Below, in pieces: positions 11,149-22,393 of a stretch of 64,000 nucleotides of DNA (its first letter is position 1; every line of letters begins with the position of its first letter). Source of the DNA: Pholiota molesta (lineage: Eukaryota > Basidiomycota > Agaricomycetes > Agaricales > Strophariaceae); assembly GCA_014925825.1 (NCBI GenBank), contig JACGCK010000062.1:186001-250000 (forward strand). Direction: 5' to 3'. Under the pieces are notes generated by a model. It searched no databases. It saw only the letters and a list, made by a program, of their open reading frames with translations, and was not told the DNA's origin. The position numbers were made by a program, and so were the translations under genes.

Positions 11149-12344
11149 TCATAACAAGTCAAGAATACCACTGCCTGCATCGTAAACATTCGACCACCAT
11201 CTCCACAGTGGTCTAGGCGCGCTATCAGCCTCGCGATACATCTTGAAGGCTGACAGGTGGTTGAACTGCTTACCTGAATGTAAATGGTCGCGTCCTCCAA
11301 GACAGTTTCATTCGAACTGCCGCTCTTAGTCTTGTCGACAATGCGAAGCTTGAAAGTCTTCGAGGTGACTGCCTCCGCAAAGCCTTCCTGGAGCATCTCA
11401 TCTTGGTGGAACCCTTGATTCGTGAGCTGGTTCACGATGCCCTCCCTGCATTCATGTCAGTCAGGAGCTCAGAGACATACTTCTCGGGACTTTACCCACT
11501 GGAAATATTGCAACGTAGCAGTTCCAAAGGATCCCTGCCACTCTTGGTCGCTCTTCTCTCTTCAAAAGCCGCGTAGTTTTCTTCGAAATTCGGTTCAGCA
11601 CTACATCTGGCATACTCAGGATGCTCCCAATTCTCTGTCCACTTCGTTGATGCTTGCGTCGTACTCCTTTTAAAGGAGGACTTGGCCGTGAGACTGAATC
11701 TTCCTGAGGAGCGTTATTAATGGCATTCACGAACGGGTCGTGCAACCAGTTCGTGTTGTAGCCAAACTGGCTGTGATTGAAAAGGATACGGAAAACACCG
11801 TCTTTCACGTCAGCGTCAATGGTATTGGCCTATTGGACGTAATTCAGACTCTAATCGCCAACAACGGCGGGCTTATGAATAACCCACCTTTTCGCCGTGG
11901 TCATTTACAGTCACGGTGAGCTTTGACTCAGTTACTACATTCTTGAAGTATTCCTTGCCGACGTCCTCAAAGTTCCGAGTATAGCTGGTCAAAGCATCGA
12001 TGAAGCCATCGATGTATCTGCATCACCGGCATCATCAGCCTCGTTTATCCGTCCATAGAACAGATGTCCCTCACCCAGCAAGAAGTGTCCCAACACTGGC
12101 GGAGGACAAGTCCGCATAGGCACAAATAGCGTTGACGTCAAGGCTGATTGTTACTGGAAATCCAAGGAGGCCGGCAATGGTGGTCTCGTATTCTTCCTTC
12201 TTGGACTCGAATTCTCGCGAACTATGGAACAGGGTCAGTCATGTGCCGTTAACGGATATTTTTGAAGGCACCGAACTAACCGTTCTTACGAACAGCGAGA
12301 GGGAGCTTTTCAACAGGAGGTTTGGGTTTCCAAGCAGGTGCCAT
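11149..12344 (-). CDS. Unrecognised basidiomycete protein, frame-disrupted
   Basis: Begins MAPAWKPKPPVEKLPLAVRK at 12344 and ends near WWSNVYDAGSGILDLL at 11149. At least six exons with GT..AG introns are needed (for example the donor after VGTLLA at about 12080 and the donor after DATIYIQ at about 11276). Segments such as GLLGFPVTISLDVNAICAYA, ADVKDGVFRILFNHSQFGYN, NFEENYAAFEER, DEMLQEGFAEAVTSKTFKLR and VLEDATIYIQ look like well-constrained coding sequence. I recall similar proteins only from mushroom-forming fungi and know no function. Two single-base or two-base losses (about 11690 and about 11200) interrupt the frame. No signal peptide and no membrane segment are visible, so a cytosolic protein is likely. 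Confidence 0.55.
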
Positions 12345-13100
12345 GATGAAATAATGCTTTCCAGACCAGTTGAAGCCCGCGTTTAATAGAATTCGACCAG
12401 GCTTACAGGGTCGATCGCATATAGGCTTCAATTAAGTCGTTCGTGCAAATCTTTCGCCAAGAAGACCCTATCAGTGCTATGAATCAACAGCCTACAGACA
12501 ATCGCAGCGCTGAAAGATGGTCTGGATATAGACCTGTCGGCATTAACGCCGCAGACAGATCGTAGCCATGATATCAATCAAGTAAGTACTTCCTGACAGT
12601 CGGTCGTGGCTGAACCTGGATATCCTGATAAAATCATACGCAAAGGATGTGCAATTGATGAACTTTTGAAGCCTTGAGGCTTCATTAATTCATTGCCGAC
12701 TTCAATGGTGAGTTAGTCAGTCCGAATAGTATTCGATGCCCACGTCAAGCCCACGTCCTGCTAAATTGACTTAACACTTCTGATAATTTCTTGGATACCG
12801 TAGCCAAAGTGACTACAGGCGCAGCGACGAGGTCATGGTGCGTGTTTATCGCTCTCGGCTTTGCTATGTGCCCATCATTATTTCCGTTATAAGCTTGCAA
12901 GACCGTAGGGAATGGATTTATGATTGTCACAATCGAGGGTATAATAGAGACGCAATCAAACACACCACCATCTACCGCCCATTCTCTGGAAAATACCACC
13001 AAGCTTAAAGACAAGTACAAGTATACCATGTCCGGAGATATGCAAGTTTTACTCATCCATTAATTTGTAAAGGCAATGCCAAACTGATCGTGCTCTCCCT
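12345..13100. other. Non-coding spacer
   Basis: AT-rich flank between two unrecognised genes on opposite strands, with the 5' flank of the gene ending at 12344. No convincing coding sequence, RNA gene or repeat was seen. Confidence 0.45.
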
Positions 13101-13104
13101 ATCT

Positions 13105-14310
13105 AGACCTTTGAAAATCCGCGTAGGAATTCGTGACCAATGGGACTCGCCCAAGGCGCCAGTCCGTAGCTTAGTGGACTCCCTAGCGAAGGCGCTGGAC
13201 ATGTCATCACGCCTCAAGTCGAATGGCCGACGCTATACGCCGCATTGAAGGACACGTTCTCCGAGCCAAGTGCTTTTGTGCCGGCCATCTGCCGTATCGC
13301 CATCGCTTTCTATGGGAGGTTGTTATCGAGACTCGATAAAGAGCCGACACACCATGGACGGAGAAATTCTTGGAGGGCATGACAAAAAGCACGAGCTGGA
13401 AACTCCGGATGGAGGTGAGCAGCTCGATATGTTTCTGTTTAGATATCCTGAGCTGAGGCTCACTCTTTTTCAGGTGAGCGACGACGCCAGTCTCGAACGA
13501 CCGCAGCTTGTATGGAACATGGTCGCTGGGATTTTCTGCATCCATGTTCCGAGGCGCAGGCCAGCGGGAATTCCATCATCGAAGCCGGGCTCGATGACGA
13601 CTTGGATGGATTTTTTGTGGGCGCTTCGGGGCCTCCCCAAAATCCAATGGCGGCTCAAAACGAAAAGGAGCCCGAATCCGCATTGCCCGCAGAGGACAAC
13701 TGGACAGATATTGGAGGCGTCGATGACCAGCGCACAGAACCCGCGCGGGGGGTGCACCACCCGTACTAGTTCCTTCGCGTCCTGTCCCTCGTAGAACGCA
13801 GGCGGCGAGCAAAGTGGATGATCTACCAGCCGTCGGTACGGTGTCCCGACCCGCGAAATTATTCAAGTCCATCGCGCCTTACGTCCTGACGGTCAATGCC
13901 ACCAAGATTCCGCTGCTCGTTCAAGGGAGCCACCAACCCAGCTTGGAATACATCGCGGGCTATCTGAAGAATGGGCGAGGATCGATCAGAATAATACTGC
14001 AAAGGTACGTGCCTCCCACTCGGACGCTCTGCTCGGATTTTTACTGATATATTTCCCGAAGCTTCCTTTGCTCAAAGTAACGATGGTCGAATCTGCCTTT
14101 TTCTCGGATGTTATCGACACCGTTATGGTCGAGCCCAGTTATTTCAGAGGCGACCCAGAGCCGCTTAATCCAACTCTGATACTCGGGTTCGTGGAGGGCG
14201 TGTTAGGGTACGAAGAGACGTATACCAACGGAACACGTTGGGTCTTCAAGCTCGATCCGGAAAGTCATTCAGGAACTGGCTTGCTTGAAAGAAATTGCGG
14301 GGTTCTGTAG
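13105..14310 (+). pseudogene. Broken unrecognised protein gene
   Basis: Coding-like segments follow each other on the plus strand in changing frames: a piece ending SLVDSLAKALDM (about 13110-13205), one reading WPTLYAALKDTFSEPSAFVP and AFYGRLLSRL (13200-13345), WTEKFLEGMTKSTSWKLRME (about 13350-13412), an acidic linker with LPAEDNWTDIGG (about 13680-13740), VLTVNATKIPLLVQG (13880-13930) and VEPSYFRGDPEPLNPTLILG (14130-14190), ending at 14310. A donor at 14005 (GTACGTG) and an acceptor near 14062 are likely. At least four changes of frame are not explained by introns, so it is a degraded gene or a heavily mis-sequenced one. No domain is recognised. Confidence 0.45.
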
Positions 14311-15506
14311 GCTTGTACTGAATTGCTTGTGCAGATGTCTTCAATAACATCGATGTTCACAAGCTATTAGGCAAGCCTTATATCATGGTATGTAAACCCA
14401 TGTGTGTCTTCCAGTTCCAATCGCCTTCTGCGGTCTGCTCAGTGCTTTCAGCCACCATGACCTCCTGCCCGCACACAGCATATATGATGAAGTTTGAACT
14501 CAGGTCTTGATCCGTGGATTGAGCAAGGATCTATGAACAGCGCTTAGATTCAATAGATTCCATTCTCTTCGACGGGTATTACTTGACCAGCACTTGTAGT
14601 AGTACATGTGGTGACTTATTTCTGCTCGTCGAAATGCCTCTAGGACTCAATTCGCCGCTTGGGTGTATCGATACCAGTATGTCAGGCTGGTGGTACGCAT
14701 CTTTGGACTCCGAGTCCGACGTCTGCAGTGTGTTCGGTCCGGGTGGGCTCACGGCAGTGAGGAGCTCCTGTGTACTGGAAGATTCAAGTCATAGACCAGG
14801 TTGGATATGTACTGGGAAAAAGCTCGGGTTTTGCGTGAGGAGGTCCGAGGATTCATATTGCGACAAGCAACCGACTTCTGAGTGATGGCCAGAGGCCTGA
14901 TAGAATTTTTTTTCATCACTCTGGTGCAGAGGATGTATAGATATATACATGATAAAGATCGGTGTTCCATGTGAATGGGATCACAGTTATCACACCATAT
15001 CCGTCGCCCTTTGCATAATCGGGATGGCGAGGATTTGACAAGCGCGAAATGAAATGCGACAACACAGAAAACAACCCAAGAGGGGCGGGAAAACACAATA
15101 GACCTCAGACATACTTGAAACTAAACAGTTGGAACTGTTGGAATGCACAAGAACAGTAAGTACAAGTTGAATGTTCGCGGGGTTTGGTAGATTGCCAAGC
15201 TTTTTGTGCATGATGCCGATGTCAAATACCCCACTCGTTTTTCGGCGCTCACGCCTGCTCACGCGTACGGTTTAGCGCCGCCAAGTGTGCTTCCATTTCT
15301 GCTGGTTCCTATCCATGTGGTTACCGGTGTGTACATACCCTGCTCGTTCTTCGCATCTCGGTCATCGCTTATCGCCACTTGCGCCAACCCGCCAGCTTTA
15401 AATGCTGCTTTGATGACTTTTCTGGCTTCTTCGCATCCCCCGTTTGTGAGCGACATCTTTGATACCGTCTGCTATCCCTGCGGAAGCCCTGCACGCCTAT
15501 AGCACC
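14311..15506. other. Non-coding spacer
   Basis: Lies upstream of the OPT transporter. Scattered ORFs of 60-115 codons overlap on both strands with no family resemblance. The 100-codon one at 14583-14885 is cysteine- and serine-rich but has no signal peptide, and I do not call it. Confidence 0.4.
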
Positions 15507-18500
15507 ATGAGCGAAGTCTTGGACTACAAACCCGGCGAGGAGCATCTCAGCGCAGAGAAAGATTCGTCGTTGGAAGGCGGACGATATGAGAAACCACGAG
15601 AGGAAACATTTGACGACCATGACGTGTAAATATTCCACCATTTTCAACTCACTTATGCCTTCCTTACAGTCTTTGAAGGACAAAACCCTTCCCTATCGAT
15701 CCTGATGCGCCTGAAGAGACACATCAGCTTACCGTCAGAGCTATCGTCGTTGGATGTGCTTTGGGCGCCGTTGTCGGTGCTTCTAACATCTACCTCGGTC
15801 TGAAAACTGGCTTCACATTTGGTCCCCAACTATTTGGTGTATGCCTTCTTCCGTTTACCATGTAAAGGGATTGGAAGTGCTAATGGAGAATTGACAGGCT
15901 ATTTTGGGTTATGCCATTCTCAAGGCCTTCTCCAAGGCCTTGCCGGAAAGTGGAATTCTCAGTGTCTTTGGAGGGCCATTTGGACCCAAAGAGAATTGTA
16001 CCGTTCAATCGTTAGTTTGCTCGTTTTTACTTTATATCCGCATCGCTCATTAGTTCAAATATCTCAGGGCTGCCACTGGTTAGTAATTTAAGGAAGGCTA
16101 AACAATGACTGAAAATATTATTCCCTTCTCTAGCTGCCGGAGGTTTAGGAATTCTCTTCGTCAGCGCCATCCCAGCCATGTATCGTCTTGGGCTTCTGTC
16201 CGCAACCCATCACAAGACATTGGCAAGCTGATTGCGCTAACTACTTGCGCCGGCTTTTTCGGCGTGTTCTTCGTTATTCCCCTGCGAAAGTACTACATCG
16301 TACACCAGAAGCTGACCTTCCCCACACCCGCTGCTACTGTAAGCTACATTCCTTGACGTGCTTCCTAAGTTATTGGAATTGACCCAATGATTTATCTCTA
16401 GGCGTACACTATTCGTTCACTCCACAGCGGTGTAGCTGGAGCGATTGCTGCGAAGAAGAAAGCGCTGGCCCTGTTGTATACTTTCATCGTCGTCTTCATC
16501 TTCAAGGTCATGACCGGGTATGCTCCCGGAGTTGTAGTAATCCATTCATGGGTGCGCAATATAACTCACATAAATGCCCCGTATAGCTGTATGATTGGCA
16601 CATCGGCTGGACTCTATATCGATTGGATTCACTAGCATGATCAGTTTGGAGAACTATGGTTGGCTCATTGAATGTGAGTGGCTGAGCTATTGTTGATAAT
16701 ATCCGACTCACCATGTTCTAGTCACGCCGGCTTTCTTTGGTGCTGGAATGCTAGTGGTCTAAATGCGAGCTGGAGTTTCTGTGAGTGGCACTCAATATGT
16801 TATCTTTCTTTACTGATTGCGAAAAATGAAATAGTCGGTGGATCTATTCTGGCATGGGGCATCAGTAAGACCTGCTTAACCAATATTCGTTGAACAGTAT
16901 TGACGATCATCCCAGTTTCGCCTTCTCTTGTCAAAATGGACTGGCGTTTGGCTCACCCGCCAGCGACACCTACCCTCTTGTCACCTATTTCTCGATGTCC
17001 TTCAAGGACCTGCGTTATACGCGGAACACCCTTCTCCCAGATATTGGCTGCTATGGCCTGGTGTGCTGATCATGTTGCTGTATTCCTTTGCGGATGTTGC
17101 TCTCACCATGATTCCTCTTGTCAAGCGTAAGTTGCTTTCCAGCCTTCCACTACGTCGATGTTGGCTGATATCCCATTGAAGAGCTGAAAGGCGCGTCGTT
17201 CAGCCCTAGAGCCTGGTTCCAGCCCAGGTCACTCGATGAAGAAGATGAAGATCAGGTATGTCTTTCGTTCTGACCATATCACATCACTCATTCATGACAA
17301 TCATAGACGCCTGTCGAGGACCGCGTTCCTACTTCATGGTGGACCATCGGCCTGTTCCTCAGCATCGTCATGTCCTGCGCCATCCTCGCCACCCAGTTCC
17401 ACATGAACGTCGGCGAAGCGATCCTCGCGCTGCTCCTCGGCTTCGTCTTCTCCTTCATCGGCGTCCAGTCCTCCGGGTACACCGACGTCAACCCGTGTCC
17501 ACCGTCGCCAAGGCGTCGCAGCTCGTCTTCGGCGGCATATCGAAGGGCGCGGGGATCACGCAGCAGCCCGCGCAGCGGCTGAATCTGATCGGCGGTGTCA
17601 TTGCCGCGGGCTCGGCGGCGCAGGCGGGGGATATGACGGGTGATCTGAAGACGGGGTACCTGTTGCGCGCGAAGCCTAGGAATCAGTTCGTGGCGCAGCT
17701 GTGTGGCTCGGTCGTTTCGATTTTCTTGACTTCGGGGTTGTTCATCCTGTTCACTAAGGCGTCGCCTGCATCATGTGAGCTTGCTGTTGGGTCTTTTTCT
17801 ATGGTTCTCTGATCTAAATTTGCTTGATTTCTAGTGATGACTCTTTCGCGACTTGCACGTACGGCGCGCCTTCAGTTGCTGCGTGGTCAGCTGTTGCCAT
17901 TGCTGTAACAGCTCCTAAGCTTCGTGAGCATTGCTTGATTTATCAGACAATACATCCTGACATCAACTATGTTGATTTCTAGCCATTTCCCTTCTTCGGG
18001 ATATACAGCTATTGCTTTGGGTCTCCTCAGTGTGGCCACCCTTCTAGTTCGGGTATGTCCTTCTATACTGTCTTTGAAGAAGTCTTGCTTATGTTTGGTT
18101 TAGAACTTGTGGCTCCCAAGAAGTACTGGAAATATGTTCCTAACTGGGTTAGTACAATGTTCTATATTTCGAAGGCAATTTCTAACCCCCAACGCTCCAT
18201 CAGAATGCGATTGGGCTGGCGTTTGTCACTCCCCAAGTCTATTACTCTATCGCCATGGCTGTTGGGTCTACATTCAACTTCATCTGGCAAATACGCAATC
18301 CGGGGAGCTTCGATATGTATATGTTTGCCGTCGCTGTAAGCGTACCGTTCCTTGCTTTGATGACGTGCACCCGTCTGACCAAGATTCGTTGTAGGCTGGT
18401 ATGCTGGCTGGCGAAGGTCTGGGTGGGGTGTTCCAGGCGCTGCTCGCTGTTGTTGGCGTGGACGGCTCGAGTGCGTTCCCTCATCCCCTTTTTTCTTGTG

Positions 18501-18577
18501 AATCTAGCTGATGTTGGCTGTTGCTTGCAGAGTTTGGTACTTCCGTCGGCTGCCCTGGGATGGAGTTCTGTGGCTAA
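15507..18577 (+). CDS. OPT-superfamily transporter (YSL/YGL114W-like), frame-disrupted
   Basis: Integral membrane oligopeptide/metal-chelate transporter. It starts MSEVLDYKPGEEH with an acidic cytoplasmic N-terminus, then PFPIDPDAPEETHQLTVRA, which leads into the first helices (VGCALGAVVGASNIYLGLKT and GFTFGPQLFG), GILSVFGGPFGPKENC, GLGILFVSAIPAMYRLGLL, KYYIVHQKLTFPTPAAT, LVTYFSMSFKDL, WPGVLIMLLYSFADV and a C-terminus at 18577 reading FGTSVGCPGMEFCG. About a dozen short GT..AG introns are needed. At least six single-base losses, mostly at C or G runs (near 15687, 16197, 16625, 16756, 17495 and 17840), break the frame. Every exon is recognisable, so either the sequence is imperfect or the gene is freshly decayed. 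The substrate cannot be told from sequence. Confidence 0.75.
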
Positions 18578-19023
18578 AATTGTGATGTTCTTTCTGTATG
18601 ATTGGCCCACTGTTGTGTTTTGTGGCTATTGGATAGATTGGAAATAAGGCCTGTATCGTTATAATTACCGCAGCATTTCCAGCATTGTATGTACACTCAA
18701 TAATATAATTATTCTGGTATGTTGAACCGGCCTGATCGTGAAATCATTGAGGGCCAACAAAATTAAAGGCAGTAAGAGGTAAAAGATGCAGAGGAAAACC
18801 CGCCAAGCTAGAGATACAGTGTTAAATATACTCTGCGCGTCTGTCAAAGGACAAGTACATTCACGCGTCGCGTGCAAGTCGCGCGCTTTGGCCAAGTGTA
18901 CGGATATCTCCGCAGCATCCCCTTTTGGTAAGTTGGCCGTCACTGGCAACTGACTCCCTTCGTCGCTTTCTTTCCTCCCCACCATCTCTCCTACTTGCTT
19001 TTTTCTCTCATTTACCCCTCCAA

Positions 19024-20239
19024 ATGGCATCCACGAGACACGGCACACGGAAACCATACACCGTGAGTCTTCTTGGTTCTGATACCCAACGGGAGCCCGA
19101 CACATGAATGCTGATACAATGACATCGTGGTGTGTAGCGCCCTGCTACTCGCGGAGATGTAGACGGGCAATGGTTGCACGACAAGGCACCGACAGGCCCC
19201 AGAGGAAGAGCAACTGCACCTCGTGCACCAGCAGCAGCAACTCTGCCCGCAGCGGCCATCAATACCAAGCTCTTGGTCTCAATTTGCACTACGAAATTAC
19301 CCCAAAGGATCTCATTGTATGTCATTTTTTCGCTGCACAATACCTCCACACGCGCGGGTGTATATTGCGATTAGATACTAATGGAATCTCGCTGTCTTGT
19401 GTTGGATAGGCCGTATTTGGACAAATAGGCACGCTCGTTCGCGAGCCTCTACTTAGGGTACGACCAGCCACCGAGTTTCACCTGCTATAAGAGAATCAAA
19501 GCCAATCTTGCGACTTCTCTCTACCCTCTTCACCTTTATGTCCTCAATGGCTTCAAACTTACCTAATTTGCGACCGCCTTCGACATGTAGTACGACCGCA
19601 GTGGCCGCTCAATTGGCTCAGCAATCATCTCCTTCGAAACGGCGATCGAGGCGACACGCGCGAAGAAGCAGTTCGATGGATATCTGGCCAAGGGTAACAA
19701 TTTCTCTTTCATCCCCCTCTCCCTTTCTTCATCGCCTCCCGGCATACTCATGTTCCCACCTCGTGTTATGGAGCATGCTTATTGATGACATTTTGATCAG
19801 GCCAGCCTATGTCAATCGCATATGACACGATGCCGCCCCGCGCCCCACGCCTGCGTCGGGCAGTCAGCGCTCCGACGACCGCCTCCCTCCTGAATAGGAT
19901 CGAGAAGCCCCCTCTGGCCGAGCGCCTGAGCGTGGACGACTCGTCCGCAAAAATTCCCTCGGGACCGTACGTTGAAGCTCTCATCTCATTCTATGCTTTT
20001 ACTTTGTTAACATTAGATGCGTCTTTTTTTTTTTTTTCGAATGCAGACGGGCGTTCACTGGAGGACCAGTTCGCACCCGCGCTGCTCGAGGCGCCCGGGC
20101 TCCAAAAGCCCCCAAGAAGCCGAAGACGGCGGAGGAGCTCGATAAGGAACTTGATGCGTTTATGGGTGACGCCGAAGCAAGCCCTGCTACTGCTGCCACG
20201 GCCGGTACTGATGCGGCTCAAGACGTCGATATGGTTTAG
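19024..20239 (+). CDS. YRA1: Yra1/ALYREF-type mRNA export adaptor
   Basis: Nuclear REF protein that couples transcription and splicing to mRNA export by recruiting the Mex67 receptor through the TREX complex. Six exons: 19024-19062, 19138-19316, 19410-19457, 19591-19693, 19801-19966 and 20047-20239, about 242 aa. An Arg/Gly/Ala/Pro-rich N-terminus precedes the RRM: TKLLVS and LHYEITPKDLI (RNP2 side), AVFGQIGTLVREPLLRYD, SIGSAIISFETAIEATRAKK (RNP1 side), then SIAYD. The C-terminal motif PKTAEELDKELDAFM matches the conserved UAP56/Sub2-binding motif of REF proteins. One A appears to be missing at about 19281 (LLVS followed by a frame shift); all other junctions hold frame. Confidence 0.88.
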
Positions 20240-20738
20240 AAACATATCTCCAAAGATCTTTTGAGTAATTTTTTTGGTTGTTGTTTAGCTCGCTAGTAGC
20301 TGTTCCGCCGCTCAGTCCTCGTCTTTCCAAGTTGTATCGTTCCTTCGACTCTTCCCCATATTGTCATCTTTTTTTAGTATGCCAAATTTCTAGTGCATAA
20401 TTTTCCTTTTTTCTCTCTCTCGATATTGTTACCCCCCAAACGTTGTCGTAGCATTATGTGTAAACCCCTTGTCTCTGGACTCCCCTCTGGTGCTGTAAAC
20501 CTGTTTGCTTGCTGAATAATTTATTGATCTTGCTCCTTGTGTTTTTGTGACATTGATACAGTTCTTATGGTTCATGAGCGTTCCTTGGCCCTGTTTGAAT
20601 ATGTTGGCCGCGGCTATTGAATCATATGGTAGAGCCAGTGTGGGTGCCAGGAGCCACGACCGACAGGTTGAAACTGAAATCCACTGAGATAGAGATACTC
20701 ATATGTAGCTAGTAGTAGTATACATATAGACACTTACA
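20240..20738. other. Convergent 3' flanks
   Basis: T-rich 3' flank of the YRA1-like gene meeting the 3' flank of the third F-box-like copy. No coding sequence was seen. Confidence 0.5.
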
Positions 20739-22091
20739 CTAATCAGTAATATATACAATATTGAAGTTGAAAGTAATGGCCTTGTTTGAAGAAAGAAAAG
20801 GAAATTGCGTTTGGTGCACCTCTCGAAATGCGCTGTCGAAATTCGTACCACTTGAAGACTCAAGCACAAGACTCTCCAACACTCCGATTGTAATCGAAAC
20901 CTTCTTCAAGGACGACCACCCGGAGTCATTTAGGGATTCATCGAGCTCAAAACCCCACTGTTCTTCAGTTCCCTTGAGCAGGCTAGTGTACGTTTGAGGA
21001 CGAATATGAATTCCCAACTCCTCTAGGATGTTCGGCCACTTTCGCATCATTTTGAGCTGATCAGGGAACCCGATTAAATGACACCATGTGTCGTTTAATA
21101 AGAAGCAGTGCAGGTCGATTCGTCTGAGCGATCCAAGGGAATGGCGAATTGTGTCAGAAAATCCCGACTCGGATAGGTTCGCCACACAACCTAGCAAAGA
21201 TGTCAACTTATAGATAAACAAATGATTCTCCTGGGTTTTCAAATATTGAGATGGAAGCGTACATTGTAGACAGATGGAGGCGAGCTGATCGGTCTGCTTC
21301 AATATTCCTCGGGTTAGCTCTATGGCCGTGTCCCCCCAGCGAAGCTCGTATGGAGCAGAATACTTCTTGAGCTGTCTGAAGTCGAAAACAGGTTGTCCAT
21401 TCGGCCACTCCAATGCTATCACCTTTTCCATAGCTTCACAACTTTGCCATCCCATGGAATATTCTTCCAGCACGACTGACCGAGGGTGCAATGTTGGAGA
21501 AATCTGATCAAGCACCGGATCCTTAAAAAATTCAACGCGGAGACGGCGCAGGTTACTGCAACGGGTCAAGTCTGACACACGGAAGTGGGAGATACGTATG
21601 AGTATGAGATAATCGATTGTTGGAAGATCGAGGAGGTGGAATACAGCGTCCTGAAGGCAAAATGGGAGCTTAGACCAATTGATTGCCTCAAAAGTATTGA
21701 TAGAACCGATCGTCAATTGCTGTACTTGATCGAACTTCATGAGCACTTCCGCAAGGTTGACGACATTGAAGAATCCACCCCAAGACTGGTAGGGAGGGAC
21801 TCCAAAGGATAGCTTGCGGACATATTTGGCGATTTCTGGTGCGGTTATCAGCAGCTTCTGGAATTGAGCGCTGGTAGGGTGTGGAATGGAAGCGTATGTT
21901 TTGCCTATATCGAGAGAGACGGAGGCGAAGATATGTTTTCGGCAAAAATGGAGAAAAGATCGACAGGTCAGAGAGCATGTCCTGACAGAGGAGAGTCCAT
22001 GATCATCGAGAGTGACAAGAATATCGATGATGGTTTCAATAACGTCCAAAGGGATGGAAGGTTTCTCATTGACAGACGTACGAGGCGCCAT
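20739..22091 (-). CDS. F-box-like/leucine-rich protein, copy 3
   Basis: Intact paralogue of the 110 and 1808 genes, on the opposite strand about 18 kb away. The start MAPRTSVNEKPSIPL aligns with the other two. The F-box-like segment covers residues about 10-55 (IPLDVIETIIDIL, CSLTCRSFLHFCRKH) and leucine-rich segments follow (LPTIDYLILIRISHF, LRRLRVEFFKD). The intron conserved in the paralogues is present at 21191-21262 (GTACGC...TTGCTAG) but is 72 nt long and free of stops, so both spliced (426 aa) and retained (450 aa) forms stay in frame. Probably an SCF adaptor; the target is unknown. Sequence divergence from copies 1 and 2 is clearly greater than between those two. Confidence 0.78.
   Translation of the reverse strand: MAPRTSVNEKPSIPLDVIETIIDILVTLDDHGLSSVRTCSLTCRSFLHFCRKHIFASVSLDIGKTYASIPHPTSAQFQKLLITAPEIAKYVRKLSFGVPPYQSWGGFFNVVNLAEVLMKFDQVQQLTIGSINTFEAINWSKLPFCLQDAVFHLLDLPTIDYLILIRISHFRVSDLTRCSNLRRLRVEFFKDPVLDQISPTLHPRSVVLEEYSMGWQSCEAMEKVIALEWPNGQPVFDFRQLKKYSAPYELRWGDTAIELTRGILKQTDQLASICLQCTLPSQYLKTQENHLFIYKLTSLLGCVANLSESGFSDTIRHSLGSLRRIDLHCFLLNDTWCHLIGFPDQLKMMRKWPNILEELGIHIRPQTYTSLLKGTEEQWGFELDESLNDSGWSSLKKVSITIGVLESLVLESSSGTNFDSAFREVHQTQFPFLSSNKAITFNFNIVYITD
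21191..21262 (-). other. Conserved intron, in frame if retained
   Basis: A 72-nt GT..AG interval at exactly the position where both paralogues have a frame-shifting intron (953-1020 and 2628-2689). It is a multiple of three and lacks stops, so retention would insert 24 residues rather than truncate the protein. Confidence 0.7.
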
Positions 22092-22393
22092 CAGTGAACC
22101 GAATTTAAGATGATGGTGGAAGGTAGATCAGCAAGTTCCACTAATCGTGAGCTACTTGATAAGTAGTAAAGATAAATGATGGCTACTTGAACGACATGTG
22201 GTCAAGAGTAGTAGTCTCTCAGAGCAGACCAAATAAATAGATGACAATCCGCACGTATTTTGCACGCAAAGTGTACAATCCAGAAATAAAATCCACAAAA
22301 CATAACTATTAGTATACAAAGACGGAAAGGCCTTATTTCACTTCTCGTTTATAAACGTCTCCACCCATCTTTCTTTACAGACCTGTCCGTACT

